DNA of 64,000 nt from the NCBI RefSeq assembly GCF_051175565.1, contig NZ_CP195105.1, forward strand, positions 868,001-932,000, written 5' to 3'. Under the pieces are notes generated by a model. The model saw nothing but the letters and a program-made list of their open reading frames with translations. It searched no databases and was not told the DNA's origin. This document shows, in pieces, positions 8,613 through 17,589 of this stretch (the stretch's first letter is position 1; each line of letters begins with the position of its first letter). This stretch comes from Daejeonia sp002484105 (GTDB taxonomy: Bacteria; Bacteroidota; Bacteroidia; Flavobacteriales; Weeksellaceae). Made by a program: the position numbers and the translations under genes.

Positions 8613-10814
8613 TTAGTTGGTTCTGCTCTTGATATCTTTCACAGCGGAATCGATGTTCCTGATTTTCTGCACTTTCTTGTTGCCGAAATTGTAGCTGATG
8701 CTCAGGGTGAAGCTTCTGCGGTACGAGTCGTTTTTACCATAATTATAATTTCCGTTGGTTTGGTTGTCTTCAAATTCAACAACATTTGTTCTCAGGAGAT
8801 CATCTATTTCGGCAGTAAAAGTCCAGTTGTTCCATATTTTTTTAAGGTTGAGATCAAGGCTTCCGAGGCTCTGCAGCTGCCCGAGTTCAATCTGCTGTTT
8901 GTCAACAAACCAGTAATTAACACCCAAAAACCATGTTTTGGCTTTGTCCAGCCGGATGGTATTGTTGGTCTGTACCATAATGCTGGTGGATTTCTTCGTG
9001 TTGACATATTGTGGGAAAATGTCGCCGCTGATCGGGTCCTGTGTCAATGTTCCATTATTGATGTTATGCTGCACGCCAATATTGAAATTGGTATTCAGGA
9101 TTCCTTTGAACAGGCTTTTATTCATACCCAAAACTGCAGACATTTCCTGTTTGTTACCAAAATTGGTACGGATGTACCGCAACTGGTTGATACCATTGAT
9201 CACACCCTGTAAAGGTACCTGTGTAATAACATCCTTAAAGTAGGAATGACTGAGTACGAGGAAGTAGCTGCTGTTGTACATATACGTCAATTCGTTGGTA
9301 TAGGTGGATGAAGCTTTTACAAAAGGGTTGTTCTGGATATAATTGACATCTGTCAGATAATTGATGACCGGATTCAGTTCCCAGAAACCCGGCCGGCGAA
9401 CCCGGCTGGAAAAAGCATAAGAAATATTGTTTTTATCATTGATCGCATAATTGAAACTCAGATACGGAAGAAAGTTTTTGTAGTTACGTTTGATATCTTT
9501 CATTTCCGGATTTTGGGCATTGTCCGAGGTACCTTCGCTGTCGGTAATTTCGTATCGGGAACCGATTTTTCCGGAAAATTGATCGGAGAATTTCTTTTCC
9601 AATGTCAGATAAATTCCGTAAATATTTTCGTTGTACACAAAATGGTTGGGCGTTTCCTCTGTAGTGTTGGTGAGGAAATTGGTTGTCGTGGTTTGGGTGT
9701 TATTGTCGGTTTTGGTTTTGTTGAAATTACCTCCAAAGGCAAGTGTAAATTCTTTATCGAATTTCTGGATATAGTCCGCAAGAAACGAAAAATTGTTGAT
9801 GATTTGCGGGGTGTTCTGCAGATTTTGTCTGGCCAGATCGAGAATATTGCGGTGGGCATCAGAAAGATATGTCCGGTTGTCAGCATTCTGAAATCTTCTG
9901 TAATTGAGGTATGCCGCATTCAGGTTGAGTTTGCTGCCGAGTGAATCGGTTTTCAGTTCATAGTTAAGGTTGATGGAATTGTTGTATGATTTCGAGTCTT
10001 CATTGTTTTTGCTCCAGTTATAACTGCTTTCGTTAACGGTGTTGAAGAGGTTGATTTTGGATCCGTAACTTTTATTGTTCCAGTTGTTCCAGCTTAATGC
10101 AAGATTGCTCTTGTCGTTCAGTTCATAATCCATATTGAGGTAGCCGCCGATATTCTTGTTGGGATCAGTAACATGTCCCTCCGAAATATTGTTGCCGGAC
10201 TGGTTGCCATTCTTCAGCAGATAGTTTTGTTCACCGGTATAATCGCTGGTCATCAGGCTGGCATTTACGCCGAGTTTTCCTTTCCGGATATTGATCGAAG
10301 CAGAAGCACTGGGGTTGTTCCAGTAGCTGGTTTCATTGGTCATTTTCAGATTTCCGTTGATGCCGTCAGAAGGTTTTTTTTTCAGAACGATGTTGATGAT
10401 GCCGTCAGAAGATTCTACATTGTATTCGCTTCCCGGTACGGTGATGACTTCTATTTTCTGAATGTTGTCTGCAGGGGTATTTTTAAGAAATTCTACCAGC
10501 GCATCTGCGTTCATGGTTGTCTTTCGTCCGTTGATGTAGATCACGACATTATTTTTGCCAACAATTTTCAGAGTTTTATCATCAGTTGAGGAAACCAGGG
10601 GCGTCTGTTTCAGAATGTTGAAGGCTGTATTTCCTTTGGCCATAGGAGTGGCAGCGACATCAAAAATCAGCCGATCGGCTTTTTTCTGTATGGCTTTCTT
10701 TTCCAGTACCACTTCTTTGATTTCTTTTTCGGACAAAGTATCTGCCTGTTTTTTCTGCTGTGCAGCTGCCATCACGGTGATCAGCAATGCTGCGGTGGAT
10801 ATGATCTTTTTCAT
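8613..10814 (-). CDS. TonB-receptor-like outer-membrane beta-barrel protein
   Basis: A 733-residue protein with a signal peptide (residues 1-18), a plug-like segment at about 25-145 (KEVVLEKKAIQKKADRLIFD, FNILKQTPLV, IYINGRKT, IEVITVPGSEYNVESSDGIINIV) and a long outer-membrane beta-barrel ending in an aromatic strand (SLSISYNF) plus a charged tail. This plug-barrel arrangement without a carboxypeptidase-like N-terminal domain is the outer-membrane-beta-barrel family of Bacteroidetes. Several members sit beside regulators, not beside nutrient systems, and the ligand here is unknown. Its promoter contains an inverted repeat that may be an operator. Confidence 0.85.
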   Translation of the reverse strand: MKKIISTAALLITVMAAAQQKKQADTLSEKEIKEVVLEKKAIQKKADRLIFDVAATPMAKGNTAFNILKQTPLVSSTDDKTLKIVGKNNVVIYINGRKTTMNADALVEFLKNTPADNIQKIEVITVPGSEYNVESSDGIINIVLKKKPSDGINGNLKMTNETSYWNNPSASASINIRKGKLGVNASLMTSDYTGEQNYLLKNGNQSGNNISEGHVTDPNKNIGGYLNMDYELNDKSNLALSWNNWNNKSYGSKINLFNTVNESSYNWSKNNEDSKSYNNSINLNYELKTDSLGSKLNLNAAYLNYRRFQNADNRTYLSDAHRNILDLARQNLQNTPQIINNFSFLADYIQKFDKEFTLAFGGNFNKTKTDNNTQTTTTNFLTNTTEETPNHFVYNENIYGIYLTLEKKFSDQFSGKIGSRYEITDSEGTSDNAQNPEMKDIKRNYKNFLPYLSFNYAINDKNNISYAFSSRVRRPGFWELNPVINYLTDVNYIQNNPFVKASSTYTNELTYMYNSSYFLVLSHSYFKDVITQVPLQGVINGINQLRYIRTNFGNKQEMSAVLGMNKSLFKGILNTNFNIGVQHNINNGTLTQDPISGDIFPQYVNTKKSTSIMVQTNNTIRLDKAKTWFLGVNYWFVDKQQIELGQLQSLGSLDLNLKKIWNNWTFTAEIDDLLRTNVVEFEDNQTNGNYNYGKNDSYRRSFTLSISYNFGNKKVQKIRNIDSAVKDIKSRTN

Positions 10815-10869
10815 TTCTTTTTTAATGGAGTGAAGGGATGTTGTTTTTAATGACTAATAATTTCCTTTG

Positions 10870-10904
10870 CAAAGATATTTTGTATAATAAGTATCATGCA
10901 ATAC
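10870..10904 (-). promoter_or_regulatory. Promoter with operator-like inverted repeat
   Basis: On the minus strand TATCTTTG (10870-10877) follows a TTG (10899-10901) with 21 bases between. GTAT-CATGCA-ATAC (10891-10904) is an inverted repeat that overlaps the -33 element, a position suited to a repressor. Which protein would bind it is unknown. Confidence 0.45.
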
Positions 10905-11151
10905 AAAGTAGTTACAAAAAAAAACAAATATTTTTTTAATTTAATGATTATCAGTGAGAAAATTATTTTACATGGCCGGAAATAGTGTTACCTATTTTCT
11001 TTAAAAATACATTCAACATGGTCAAAAAGCGGAAATTATTTCCCAAAAGCCTTACTGATGATCTTCATAAAGATGAAACAAATCAATGCCAACATCTATT
11101 ACATTCTGCTACTGGAAAATTTGTTGAATCGTTTATTTCTGCATTTTGCAA
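10905..11151. other. Non-coding stretch, no gene seen
   Basis: AT-rich spacer between the TonB-receptor-like promoter and the terminator of the dehydrogenase gene. A 75-codon plus-strand reading frame from 10985 runs into that terminator and the end of the opposing gene; it has no recognisable motif and is not called. Confidence 0.5.
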
Positions 11152-11182
11152 CAAAAAAGCCAGTGCAAAATACCCTGGCTCT
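11152..11182 (-). terminator. Intrinsic terminator of the 2-hydroxyacid dehydrogenase gene
   Basis: Read on the minus strand, AGCCAG and CTGGCT pair around a loop of about 12 bases and run into TTTTTTG. It lies 27 bases beyond the stop codon. Confidence 0.78.
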
Positions 11183-11208
11183 ATTGAATTGTTGATGTGC
11201 GCTTCCTG

Positions 11209-12207
11209 CTAAACCAATAGCGCTGCTTTGTTTTCGAATTCTTCGCCTTTTTGGAAATGCTGCAGATTGGTGAGTGTTGTAATGGCAATTTCTTCCAGAG
11301 CTTCGCGGGTAAGAAAAGCCTGATGGGCGGTTACAACCACATTCGGGAAGCTCATCAGCAGCTGGATGGTATCGTCTTCAATAATGGTATGCGAAAGATC
11401 ACGGAAGAAAAGTTTTTCTTCCTGCTCGTACACATCGATTCCCAGATGCCCAATGTGCTTGTATTTCAGACCATGGATCACGGCTTTGGTATCAATCAGC
11501 CCACCACGGCTGGTATTGACAATCATCACACCTTTTTTCATGTGTTTGATGGAATCCTTGTTTATCATATGGTGTGTAGACTCCATCAGCGGACAGTGCA
11601 GGGAGATGATGTCAGACTGTGCAAAAACCTCTTCCAATGGCAGATATTCAACGCCGGCTTTCACCAATCTCGGATTTTCGTATACATCATACGCAATCAC
11701 GCGGCATCCAAAACCACTGATGACATCATAAAACGCCTGTCCGATATTTCCGGTCCCTACGATACCGACAGTTTTCCCATGGATGTTAAAACCAGTCAGC
11801 CCATTTAGGGAAAAATTTTGCTCACGGACACGGTTGTAGGCTTTGTTGGTTTTGCGGTTCAGTGTGAGAATCAGAGCCATGGCATGCTCTGCAACGGCCT
11901 GCGGAGAATACGCCGGCACTCTGCATACACGCAGCCCGAGGCGTTTCGCAGCATCCAGGTCAACATTGTTGAAACCTGCACATCGCATCGCAATATATTT
12001 TACTCCTTTGGAGGCCAGTACTTCCAGTACATCAGCATTCAGCTTATCATTGACAAAGGCACATACGGCATCTGATTTTTCAATGACATTCACAATATGC
12101 GGCCCCAGATGAGTCTCGTAATAATCAAGTTTGAAGTGAAATTCTTTGTTGATTTTGTCAAAGTGTTCCTTATCATAAGGTTTGGTGGAAAAAAATGTGA
12201 CTTTCAT
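11209..12207 (-). CDS. ldhA: D-2-hydroxyacid dehydrogenase (D-lactate dehydrogenase-like)
   Basis: A 332-residue NAD-dependent dehydrogenase resembling LdhA, which reduces pyruvate to D-lactate. The Rossmann motif is GTGNIG (151-156). The catalytic triad of the family is visible as Arg234 (NTSRGGLID), Glu264 (DVYEQEE) and His295 (TAHQAFLT). MRCAGFNNVD (74-83) and VPAYSP (97-102) form the substrate loop typical of LdhA. It is last in a minus-strand series after recJ, nadD and a DUF3817 gene, separated by 70 bases, so it may have its own promoter. Other D-2-hydroxyacids cannot be excluded as substrate. Confidence 0.88.
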   Translation of the reverse strand: MKVTFFSTKPYDKEHFDKINKEFHFKLDYYETHLGPHIVNVIEKSDAVCAFVNDKLNADVLEVLASKGVKYIAMRCAGFNNVDLDAAKRLGLRVCRVPAYSPQAVAEHAMALILTLNRKTNKAYNRVREQNFSLNGLTGFNIHGKTVGIVGTGNIGQAFYDVISGFGCRVIAYDVYENPRLVKAGVEYLPLEEVFAQSDIISLHCPLMESTHHMINKDSIKHMKKGVMIVNTSRGGLIDTKAVIHGLKYKHIGHLGIDVYEQEEKLFFRDLSHTIIEDDTIQLLMSFPNVVVTAHQAFLTREALEEIAITTLTNLQHFQKGEEFENKAALLV

Positions 12208-12277
12208 AACGCGAATTTATAAAATGATCGTTGTGGGTGAAAGCAGATCAGTATGATATTTGATCTGATTGCTGTTT

Positions 12278-12619
12278 TTATTCTCTGTCAAATGTAGCCA
12301 ATTTTTTGTCTACCCATATCGTTGCAAACGGAAAAAATGCCGACAAAAGTGCAAAAACAAAGTCCTCATCATCCCAGTCAAAAATTTTGCGCGCCGGCAG
12401 ACACAGCATAAGATAGCATGTGAAGAACAGTCCGTGCAGGTTTCCGACAATAATAATGAAAAGAGTGGAGAGGCTGCCTTCCGGATCATAGCGCTTCCAG
12501 ACCATCGCAATACAATACAGCATGAAGCACGAAACAGCCTCGGCAATGCATACGGTACGGAACCAGCGGATGATTTTTTCCTGCGGATATCTGGCTAAAA
12601 ACTTATCAATAATATTCAT
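12278..12619 (-). CDS. DUF3817 integral membrane protein
   Basis: A 113-residue protein with three hydrophobic segments at about 20-42, 51-74 and 87-103. The pattern RWFRTVCIAEAVSCFML, a conserved G-x-HGLFFTCY turn and FFPFATIWVDKKL fit DUF3817, a small family of unknown role. It follows nadD by 13 bases and so is probably in one transcript with recJ and nadD. Confidence 0.75.
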   Translation of the reverse strand: MNIIDKFLARYPQEKIIRWFRTVCIAEAVSCFMLYCIAMVWKRYDPEGSLSTLFIIIVGNLHGLFFTCYLMLCLPARKIFDWDDEDFVFALLSAFFPFATIWVDKKLATFDRE

Positions 12620-12632
12620 ATATCAATCTCGG

Positions 12633-13214
12633 TTATTTGTAAAAAGAACTTCCGTCCAGATATTCAAAAACTTCTGGAGGAAGCATCGGGCGGACATTTT
12701 TACCTTCCTTGATCATCTTGCGGATTTCCGTTGCAGAGAGTTCAATAACGGGAGCTTTTATCGGGATGATATTTTCATGTTCGGCAACAGGCTGCTCCAT
12801 TTTTCCTTCAAACATTCTGGGGTAGACAATGATCTGGTGGTTCTGGATCAGGACATCTGCATTTTTCCATTTATGCAAGTTTTTCAGGTTGTCTTCTCCC
12901 ATGATGAGAGAGAAGGCTACATCCGGATATTTTTCATGAAGATACGTCAGTGTGTCAATGGTATAACTTGGTCTTGGGAGTGAAAATTCGACATTGGAGG
13001 CGCGCATCTGCGGATAATTTTGCAAAGCCAGCTGTACCATGTCCAGCCGGTTGTGGTCTTTCAGAAGAGATTTTTTTTCTTTAAAAGGATTTTGGGGACT
13101 CACCACAAACCACAACTCGTCCATATCCGAATGTTCCAGAATATAGTTGGCCAGGATGAGATGCCCGATATGGACCGGATTAAAGGAGCCGAAAAACAGA
13201 CCGGTTTTCTTCAT
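12633..13214 (-). CDS. nadD: Nicotinate-nucleotide adenylyltransferase
   Basis: A 193-residue nucleotidyltransferase that adenylates nicotinate mononucleotide in NAD synthesis. The GSFNPVHIGH motif (9-18) contains the ATP-binding HxGH, and SATEIR (160-165) is the second nucleotide-binding motif. FVVSPQNPFKEK and MGEDNLKNLHKW are typical of NadD. It starts 9 bases after recJ ends, so the pair is co-transcribed. The quinolinate synthase NadA of the same pathway is encoded at 45.9 kb. Confidence 0.94.
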   Translation of the reverse strand: MKKTGLFFGSFNPVHIGHLILANYILEHSDMDELWFVVSPQNPFKEKKSLLKDHNRLDMVQLALQNYPQMRASNVEFSLPRPSYTIDTLTYLHEKYPDVAFSLIMGEDNLKNLHKWKNADVLIQNHQIIVYPRMFEGKMEQPVAEHENIIPIKAPVIELSATEIRKMIKEGKNVRPMLPPEVFEYLDGSSFYK

Positions 13215-13223
13215 ACAGAAATT

Positions 13224-14936
13224 TTAGTTTTCGTGGAATCGGGCGTCTTTCAGGTTAAGATAATAGGTGACATTGCCTTTCCAGTGGTTTTCTTCTACTG
13301 TAAAGGCTATATCGAAAGTTTTGTTCCTGAAATCGCCGGCATAGCTGCCAAGTTTGAAGCCTACGCACTCAATATTTCGGCCGCTGGGATGTTTGATATA
13401 GAATTTCAGATGGTTGTTTTCCTTCCCCATGGTTTTTACAAATCCTGTTACTCTCTGGTTTTTCAGCACGAGGACGGGCTTCATATTGTCCGGGCCAAAG
13501 GGAGCCAGCTTGCGGTGGAAGTTGAAGAACTCACGGTTCAGTTCATCCAGCTCGATATCCGTATCTATCTGGATGCTGGGCTCTTTCTGATAATCCTGAA
13601 TTCTTTGCGAAACTACCTGCTCAAATTTTTTCCGGAAGGCCTCAAATTTTTCTTTCTCCATAGAAAGACCGGCAGCAGCCTGGTGGCCTCCGAATTTCAG
13701 AAAAAGTTCCGAACAGGCATCCAGCGCTTCATGGACATTGAAATCGGAAACAGATCTTGCAGACGCTACCATCTCTCCATTGTTGCCGTCGGTGAATACC
13801 AATGTCGGTTTGTAATAACTTTCCGTCAGTCTGGAAGCAACGATTCCAATGACTCCTTTGTTCCATTCGGGATGGTAGACGACAGTGGTGAAGTTGTGTT
13901 CCTGACCAGAAGTTTTAATCTGTTCCAGTGCCTGATGTGTTGATGTCATGTCAAGTTCGCGGCGCTCATCATTCAGGCTCATAATTTCATCTACAATCTG
14001 GTGCGCCTGTTTCAGGTTGTCAGAAATCATCAGCTCCACAGATGCCTTTCCGTGCGAAATTCTTCCTGCAGCATTGATTTTTGGAGCAATTTCAAAAACA
14101 ATATTCGAAACATCAAAAGACGAAATCTTGTCGTCTGGCACCAGCAGGCGCAGCCCGATTTTTCTGGTTTTTCGCAGGGTTTTCAGTCCGAGTCTGGCCA
14201 GTACACGGTTTTCCCCCGTCATCGAAACGATATCGGCGGCAATTGAAATCGCAAGCAGATCCGTTAGCTCAAACATTTCGCTTTCCGGAATTTTATAGAT
14301 AAAATTCAGTGCCTGGCAAAGTTTGAAACCTACGCCACAGCCGGAAAGTTCCTTGTACGGATAGCGGCAGTCTTTGCGTTTAGGGTCGAGTACAGCATAT
14401 GCTTCGGGAATTTCGTCGCCGGGCAAATGGTGGTCGCAGATAATGAAATCAATGCCCTGTCCGGAGGCATATTCCACTTTGTCTGCCGCTTTGATACCAC
14501 AGTCCAGTGCTACAATCAGCGAAAATCCATTTTCTTTAGCATAGTCTATACCTTCTTTCGAAATTCCATAGCCCTCAAGATTGCGGTCCGGAATATAGAA
14601 GTCGAGGTATTTTTTTTCAACAATTTTGCTGAGGTACAGATACATTAGGGCAACAGCGGTGGTGCCGTCCACATCATAGTCTCCGTATACGAGTATTTTT
14701 TCTCCGTTTTCTATTGCGGTGGCAATGCGGTCTACCGCTTTCTGCATGTCTGCCATCAGATACGGATTGTGTATGTCTTCCAGTTTGGGTTTGAAGAACT
14801 CTCTGGCTTTCTGGTAATTGTCAATCCCGCGCAGCACCAGAATTTTCGATTCAAAAGTGCCAAATCCCAGTGAAGTGCTTATTGCATCCACGACTTCTTC
14901 GTCGGGTTCGGGTTTGTATATCCATTTTAAGCTCAT
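13224..14936 (-). CDS. recJ: Single-stranded-DNA-specific exonuclease RecJ
   Basis: A 570-residue DHH-family 5'-3' exonuclease for recombination and mismatch repair. Metal-binding motifs are DYDVDGTT (86-93), Asp145 in LDCGIKA and DHH at 168-170. GGHQAAAG in the DHHA1 domain and a C-terminal OB-fold segment (PVLVLKNQRVTGFVKTMG) complete the family layout at normal length. It is first in a minus-strand operon with nadD and the DUF3817 gene. Confidence 0.94.
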   Translation of the reverse strand: MSLKWIYKPEPDEEVVDAISTSLGFGTFESKILVLRGIDNYQKAREFFKPKLEDIHNPYLMADMQKAVDRIATAIENGEKILVYGDYDVDGTTAVALMYLYLSKIVEKKYLDFYIPDRNLEGYGISKEGIDYAKENGFSLIVALDCGIKAADKVEYASGQGIDFIICDHHLPGDEIPEAYAVLDPKRKDCRYPYKELSGCGVGFKLCQALNFIYKIPESEMFELTDLLAISIAADIVSMTGENRVLARLGLKTLRKTRKIGLRLLVPDDKISSFDVSNIVFEIAPKINAAGRISHGKASVELMISDNLKQAHQIVDEIMSLNDERRELDMTSTHQALEQIKTSGQEHNFTTVVYHPEWNKGVIGIVASRLTESYYKPTLVFTDGNNGEMVASARSVSDFNVHEALDACSELFLKFGGHQAAAGLSMEKEKFEAFRKKFEQVVSQRIQDYQKEPSIQIDTDIELDELNREFFNFHRKLAPFGPDNMKPVLVLKNQRVTGFVKTMGKENNHLKFYIKHPSGRNIECVGFKLGSYAGDFRNKTFDIAFTVEENHWKGNVTYYLNLKDARFHEN

Positions 14937-14982
14937 GATCTTACAAATTTACGCAAAAAATATGATTTTTGTTATTTATTTG

Positions 14983-15135
14983 GGTGCGCCCCTCGTCCTG
15001 GGCTAAGGCCTGGCTCCGGGTCGGTCTTCGTGCAGTCGCTTCCCGGCTTCTGCCTTTTCCATCGCTTTCGGGAGAGCTCCAACAATGCACTTCGCCCTCG
15101 CACGGTTTTCCGGAATAAAACAAATGCTGCCCCAA
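14983..15135. repeat. GC-rich non-coding element between recJ and the ABC-F gene
   Basis: About 150 bases of markedly GC-rich sequence (GCGCCCCTCGTCC, GGCTCCGGGTCGG, CACTTCGCCCTCGCACGG) in an otherwise AT-rich intergenic region of about 375 bases. It has no credible reading frame, no tRNA fold and no copy elsewhere in the window. Its style recalls dispersed GC-rich intergenic blocks I associate with Weeksellaceae genomes; that link is inference. No other feature is seen between 14937 and 15251. Confidence 0.4.
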
Positions 15136-15251
15136 AGAAGAGCAGCATCGTGTAGGCTGAAAAATTTTTTCTGATCTTTTACGCTGTTTTAAAAATATTT
15201 GTAATTTCCAGGGAGCAGAGAAAGAACATCAAATTTTCGGTTTCCGTTTTC

Positions 15252-16877
15252 CTAAGAATACATCTGGTCGCGGAGTTCTTTTACTTTCTTGTCGTCGAGG
15301 TATTCGTCATAACTCATTTCGCGGTCGATGATACCTTTCGGAGTCAGCTCGATGACACGGTTACAGACGGTTTGCAGCAGTTCGTGGTCATGGGATGATA
15401 TCAGGATGTTCCCTTTGAAATTCATCAGAGAGTTGTTGAGCGCCGAGATACTCTCAAGGTCAAGATGGTTGGTAGGCTCGTCCATCAGCAGCACATTGGC
15501 TTTCTGTAACATCATGCGAGAGAACATGCAACGCATTTTTTCACCTCCCGAAAGCACGGTGGAAGATTTCAGTGCTTCATCTCCTGAGAAAAGCATTCTT
15601 CCAAGAAATCCCCGGATAAATTCTTCATGACGCTCTTCGTCGTTTTTGGTGAACTGCCGGAGCCAGTCTACCAGATTAAGGTCTTTTTCTTTGAAGAAAT
15701 CGGTGTTGTCCAGTGGCATATAACTCTGTGTAGTAGTAACGCCCCAGCGGTATTCTCCTTTGTCGGCGGGCTCGTTTCCGGAAATAATCTCAAAGAATTC
15801 CGTAATGGCCAGAGAGTTTCTGGATATTACTGCAACCTTGTCTCCTTTTTTCAGGTTCAGATCGATATTGGAGAACAGCAATTCTCCGTCTTTGCTTTTT
15901 TCAAGATTTTTTATTTCCAGAATCTGGTCGCCGACTTCGCGTTCCGTATCAAAAATAATTGCAGGATATCTTCTGGAAGTAGGCTTTATTTCCTCAATAT
16001 TCAGCTTGTCGAGCATTTTCTTTCTGGCAGTGGCTTGTTTTGCTTTGGCTACATTGGAGCTGAATCTTGCGATAAATTCCTGAAGTTCTTTTTTCTTTTC
16101 CTCAGCTTTCTTGTTTTGCTGTGCGCGCTGCCTTGTGGCGAGCTGAGAAGCCTGATACCAGTATGAATAATTTCCCGTATACAGATTGAGTTTGGAATAA
16201 TCAAGGTCGCCAATATGGGTACAGACGGCATCCAGGAAGTGACGGTCGTGTGAAACCACAATTACCGTGTTTTCATAGTCGGCCAGGAAATCTTCCAGCC
16301 ACGCAATGGTATCGATGTCCAAATCATTGGTAGGCTCATCAAGAATCAGTACATCGGGGTTTCCGAAAAGTGCCTGTGCCAGCAAAACCCGTACTTTATC
16401 TTTGTTTTCGAGCTCGCTCATCATCTGGTAGTGCATGTCTTCACTGATCCCGACATTGGAGAGCATGGTCTGTGCATCGGTTTCAGCATTCCATCCACCC
16501 ATTTCATCATAGACGACGCCGAGCTCACCTGCTTTTATGCCGTCTTCATCAGAAAAATCGGGTTTTGCGTAGAGCGCATCCATTTCTTCCTTAATTTCGA
16601 AAAGTTTTTTATTTCCACGCAGTACGGTTTCCAATACGGTGTACTGGTCGTATGCAAAGTGGTCCTGTTCCAGAACGGACATTCTTTTTCCGGGTTCAAG
16701 CGATACATTTCCGGTGGTAGGTTCCTGTTTTCCGCTCAGGATTTTCAGGAATGTGGATTTTCCGGCTCCATTGGCGCCGATAATACCATAGCAGTTGCCA
16801 CGGGTAAATTTTATATTGACCTCATCAAAAAGAATTCTTTTTCCGAATTGAAGAGATAAATTTGATACTGTTAGCAT
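15252..16877 (-). CDS. ABC-F family ATPase (YbiT-like)
   Basis: A 541-residue soluble protein with two ABC domains and no membrane segment. The first domain has GANGAGKST (34-42) and ILDEPTNDLD, the second LSGGEKMR and LLMDEPTNHLD; a charged linker rich in Lys and Gln (QQNKKAEEKKKELQ) joins them. ABC-F proteins act on ribosomes, in translation or antibiotic protection. The first domain lacks a canonical LSGGE signature, as in E. coli YbiT, so YbiT type is the best guess. The start at 16877 (MLTVSNLSLQFGKR) is chosen over 16928 because it matches the family N-terminus and lies below a good -7 box. Confidence 0.9.
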   Translation of the reverse strand: MLTVSNLSLQFGKRILFDEVNIKFTRGNCYGIIGANGAGKSTFLKILSGKQEPTTGNVSLEPGKRMSVLEQDHFAYDQYTVLETVLRGNKKLFEIKEEMDALYAKPDFSDEDGIKAGELGVVYDEMGGWNAETDAQTMLSNVGISEDMHYQMMSELENKDKVRVLLAQALFGNPDVLILDEPTNDLDIDTIAWLEDFLADYENTVIVVSHDRHFLDAVCTHIGDLDYSKLNLYTGNYSYWYQASQLATRQRAQQNKKAEEKKKELQEFIARFSSNVAKAKQATARKKMLDKLNIEEIKPTSRRYPAIIFDTEREVGDQILEIKNLEKSKDGELLFSNIDLNLKKGDKVAVISRNSLAITEFFEIISGNEPADKGEYRWGVTTTQSYMPLDNTDFFKEKDLNLVDWLRQFTKNDEERHEEFIRGFLGRMLFSGDEALKSSTVLSGGEKMRCMFSRMMLQKANVLLMDEPTNHLDLESISALNNSLMNFKGNILISSHDHELLQTVCNRVIELTPKGIIDREMSYDEYLDDKKVKELRDQMYS

Positions 16878-16897
16878 AAGGTTTCTTAAATTTGCCG

Positions 16898-16905
16898 CAA
16901 AATTA
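16898..16905 (-). promoter_or_regulatory. Bacteroidetes-type -7 box for the ABC-F gene
   Basis: Minus-strand TAATTTTG, 20 bases before the chosen ATG at 16877. It supports the shorter start. Confidence 0.5.
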
Positions 16906-17053
16906 CGAAAAGATATTAATTTTACCACGTTATGGTTGAGGTGGTGTCTCTCAGGAAAGTATTTTGATACTTTAAATTTTATAATAAAAAATTAAGAATA
17001 TTATAATAGGTATTGGCAACCTTTTAACGACTTTTGTAACGTATTGCTTCTGT

Positions 17054-17512
17054 ATGAAAATAGAAAAGAACATCCAGATATTTAACAAAAAAGCACGCTT
17101 TGAGTATGAAATACTTGAGGATATTGAAGCGGGCATGGTGCTGACGGGTACGGAAATAAAATCCCTTCGCTCGTCGCGGGCCTCCATTACAGAAGCCTTT
17201 TGCCAGTTTATAGAAGGCGAACTCTATGTTATTAATATGCAGATAGATGAGTATAAGCTGGGCACTTTTTACAATCACAAAGTAAAAAGGGAACGTAAAT
17301 TGCTACTGCATAGGCGTGAGCTTCAAAAGTGGGAACGCAAGATGAAGGATGTCGGGATGACAATAGTTCCGCTGAAGCTATACATTAATGCAAGAGGAAA
17401 GGCAAAGTTGCTGATTGGGCTTGCAAGAGGTAAGAAACTCTTTGATAAACGGGAAAGTATTAAGGATAGAGAAAATAAAAGAAACCTGGAACGTGTATTA
17501 AAGAAAAGTTAA
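17054..17512 (+). CDS. smpB: SsrA-binding protein SmpB
   Basis: A 152-residue OB-fold protein that binds tmRNA and delivers it to stalled ribosomes. Typical segments are NKKARFEYEILEDIEAGMVLTGTEIKSLR, the conserved LYVINMQIDEY region, HRRELQKWERK and a basic tail (RESIKDRENKRNLERVLKK) that folds into the decoding centre. Length and order fit the family. The tmRNA gene itself is not in the window. Confidence 0.96.
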   Translation: MKIEKNIQIFNKKARFEYEILEDIEAGMVLTGTEIKSLRSSRASITEAFCQFIEGELYVINMQIDEYKLGTFYNHKVKRERKLLLHRRELQKWERKMKDVGMTIVPLKLYINARGKAKLLIGLARGKKLFDKRESIKDRENKRNLERVLKKS

Positions 17513-17589
17513 AAAAATCTCTAAAAACATTGTGTATAAAGAAAAATTATATTTATTTTGCATAATCAATTATTTAATCATTTAATTCT

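Noticed and set aside
10985..11212. 75-codon plus-strand frame between the TonB-receptor-like and dehydrogenase genes
   Set aside because: It runs through the terminator of the opposing gene and over its last codons, has no promoter or motif, and looks like chance.
15252..16877. Degenerate signature motif in the first ABC domain as a sign of a defective gene
   Set aside because: E. coli YbiT also lacks a canonical first signature and all other motifs are intact.
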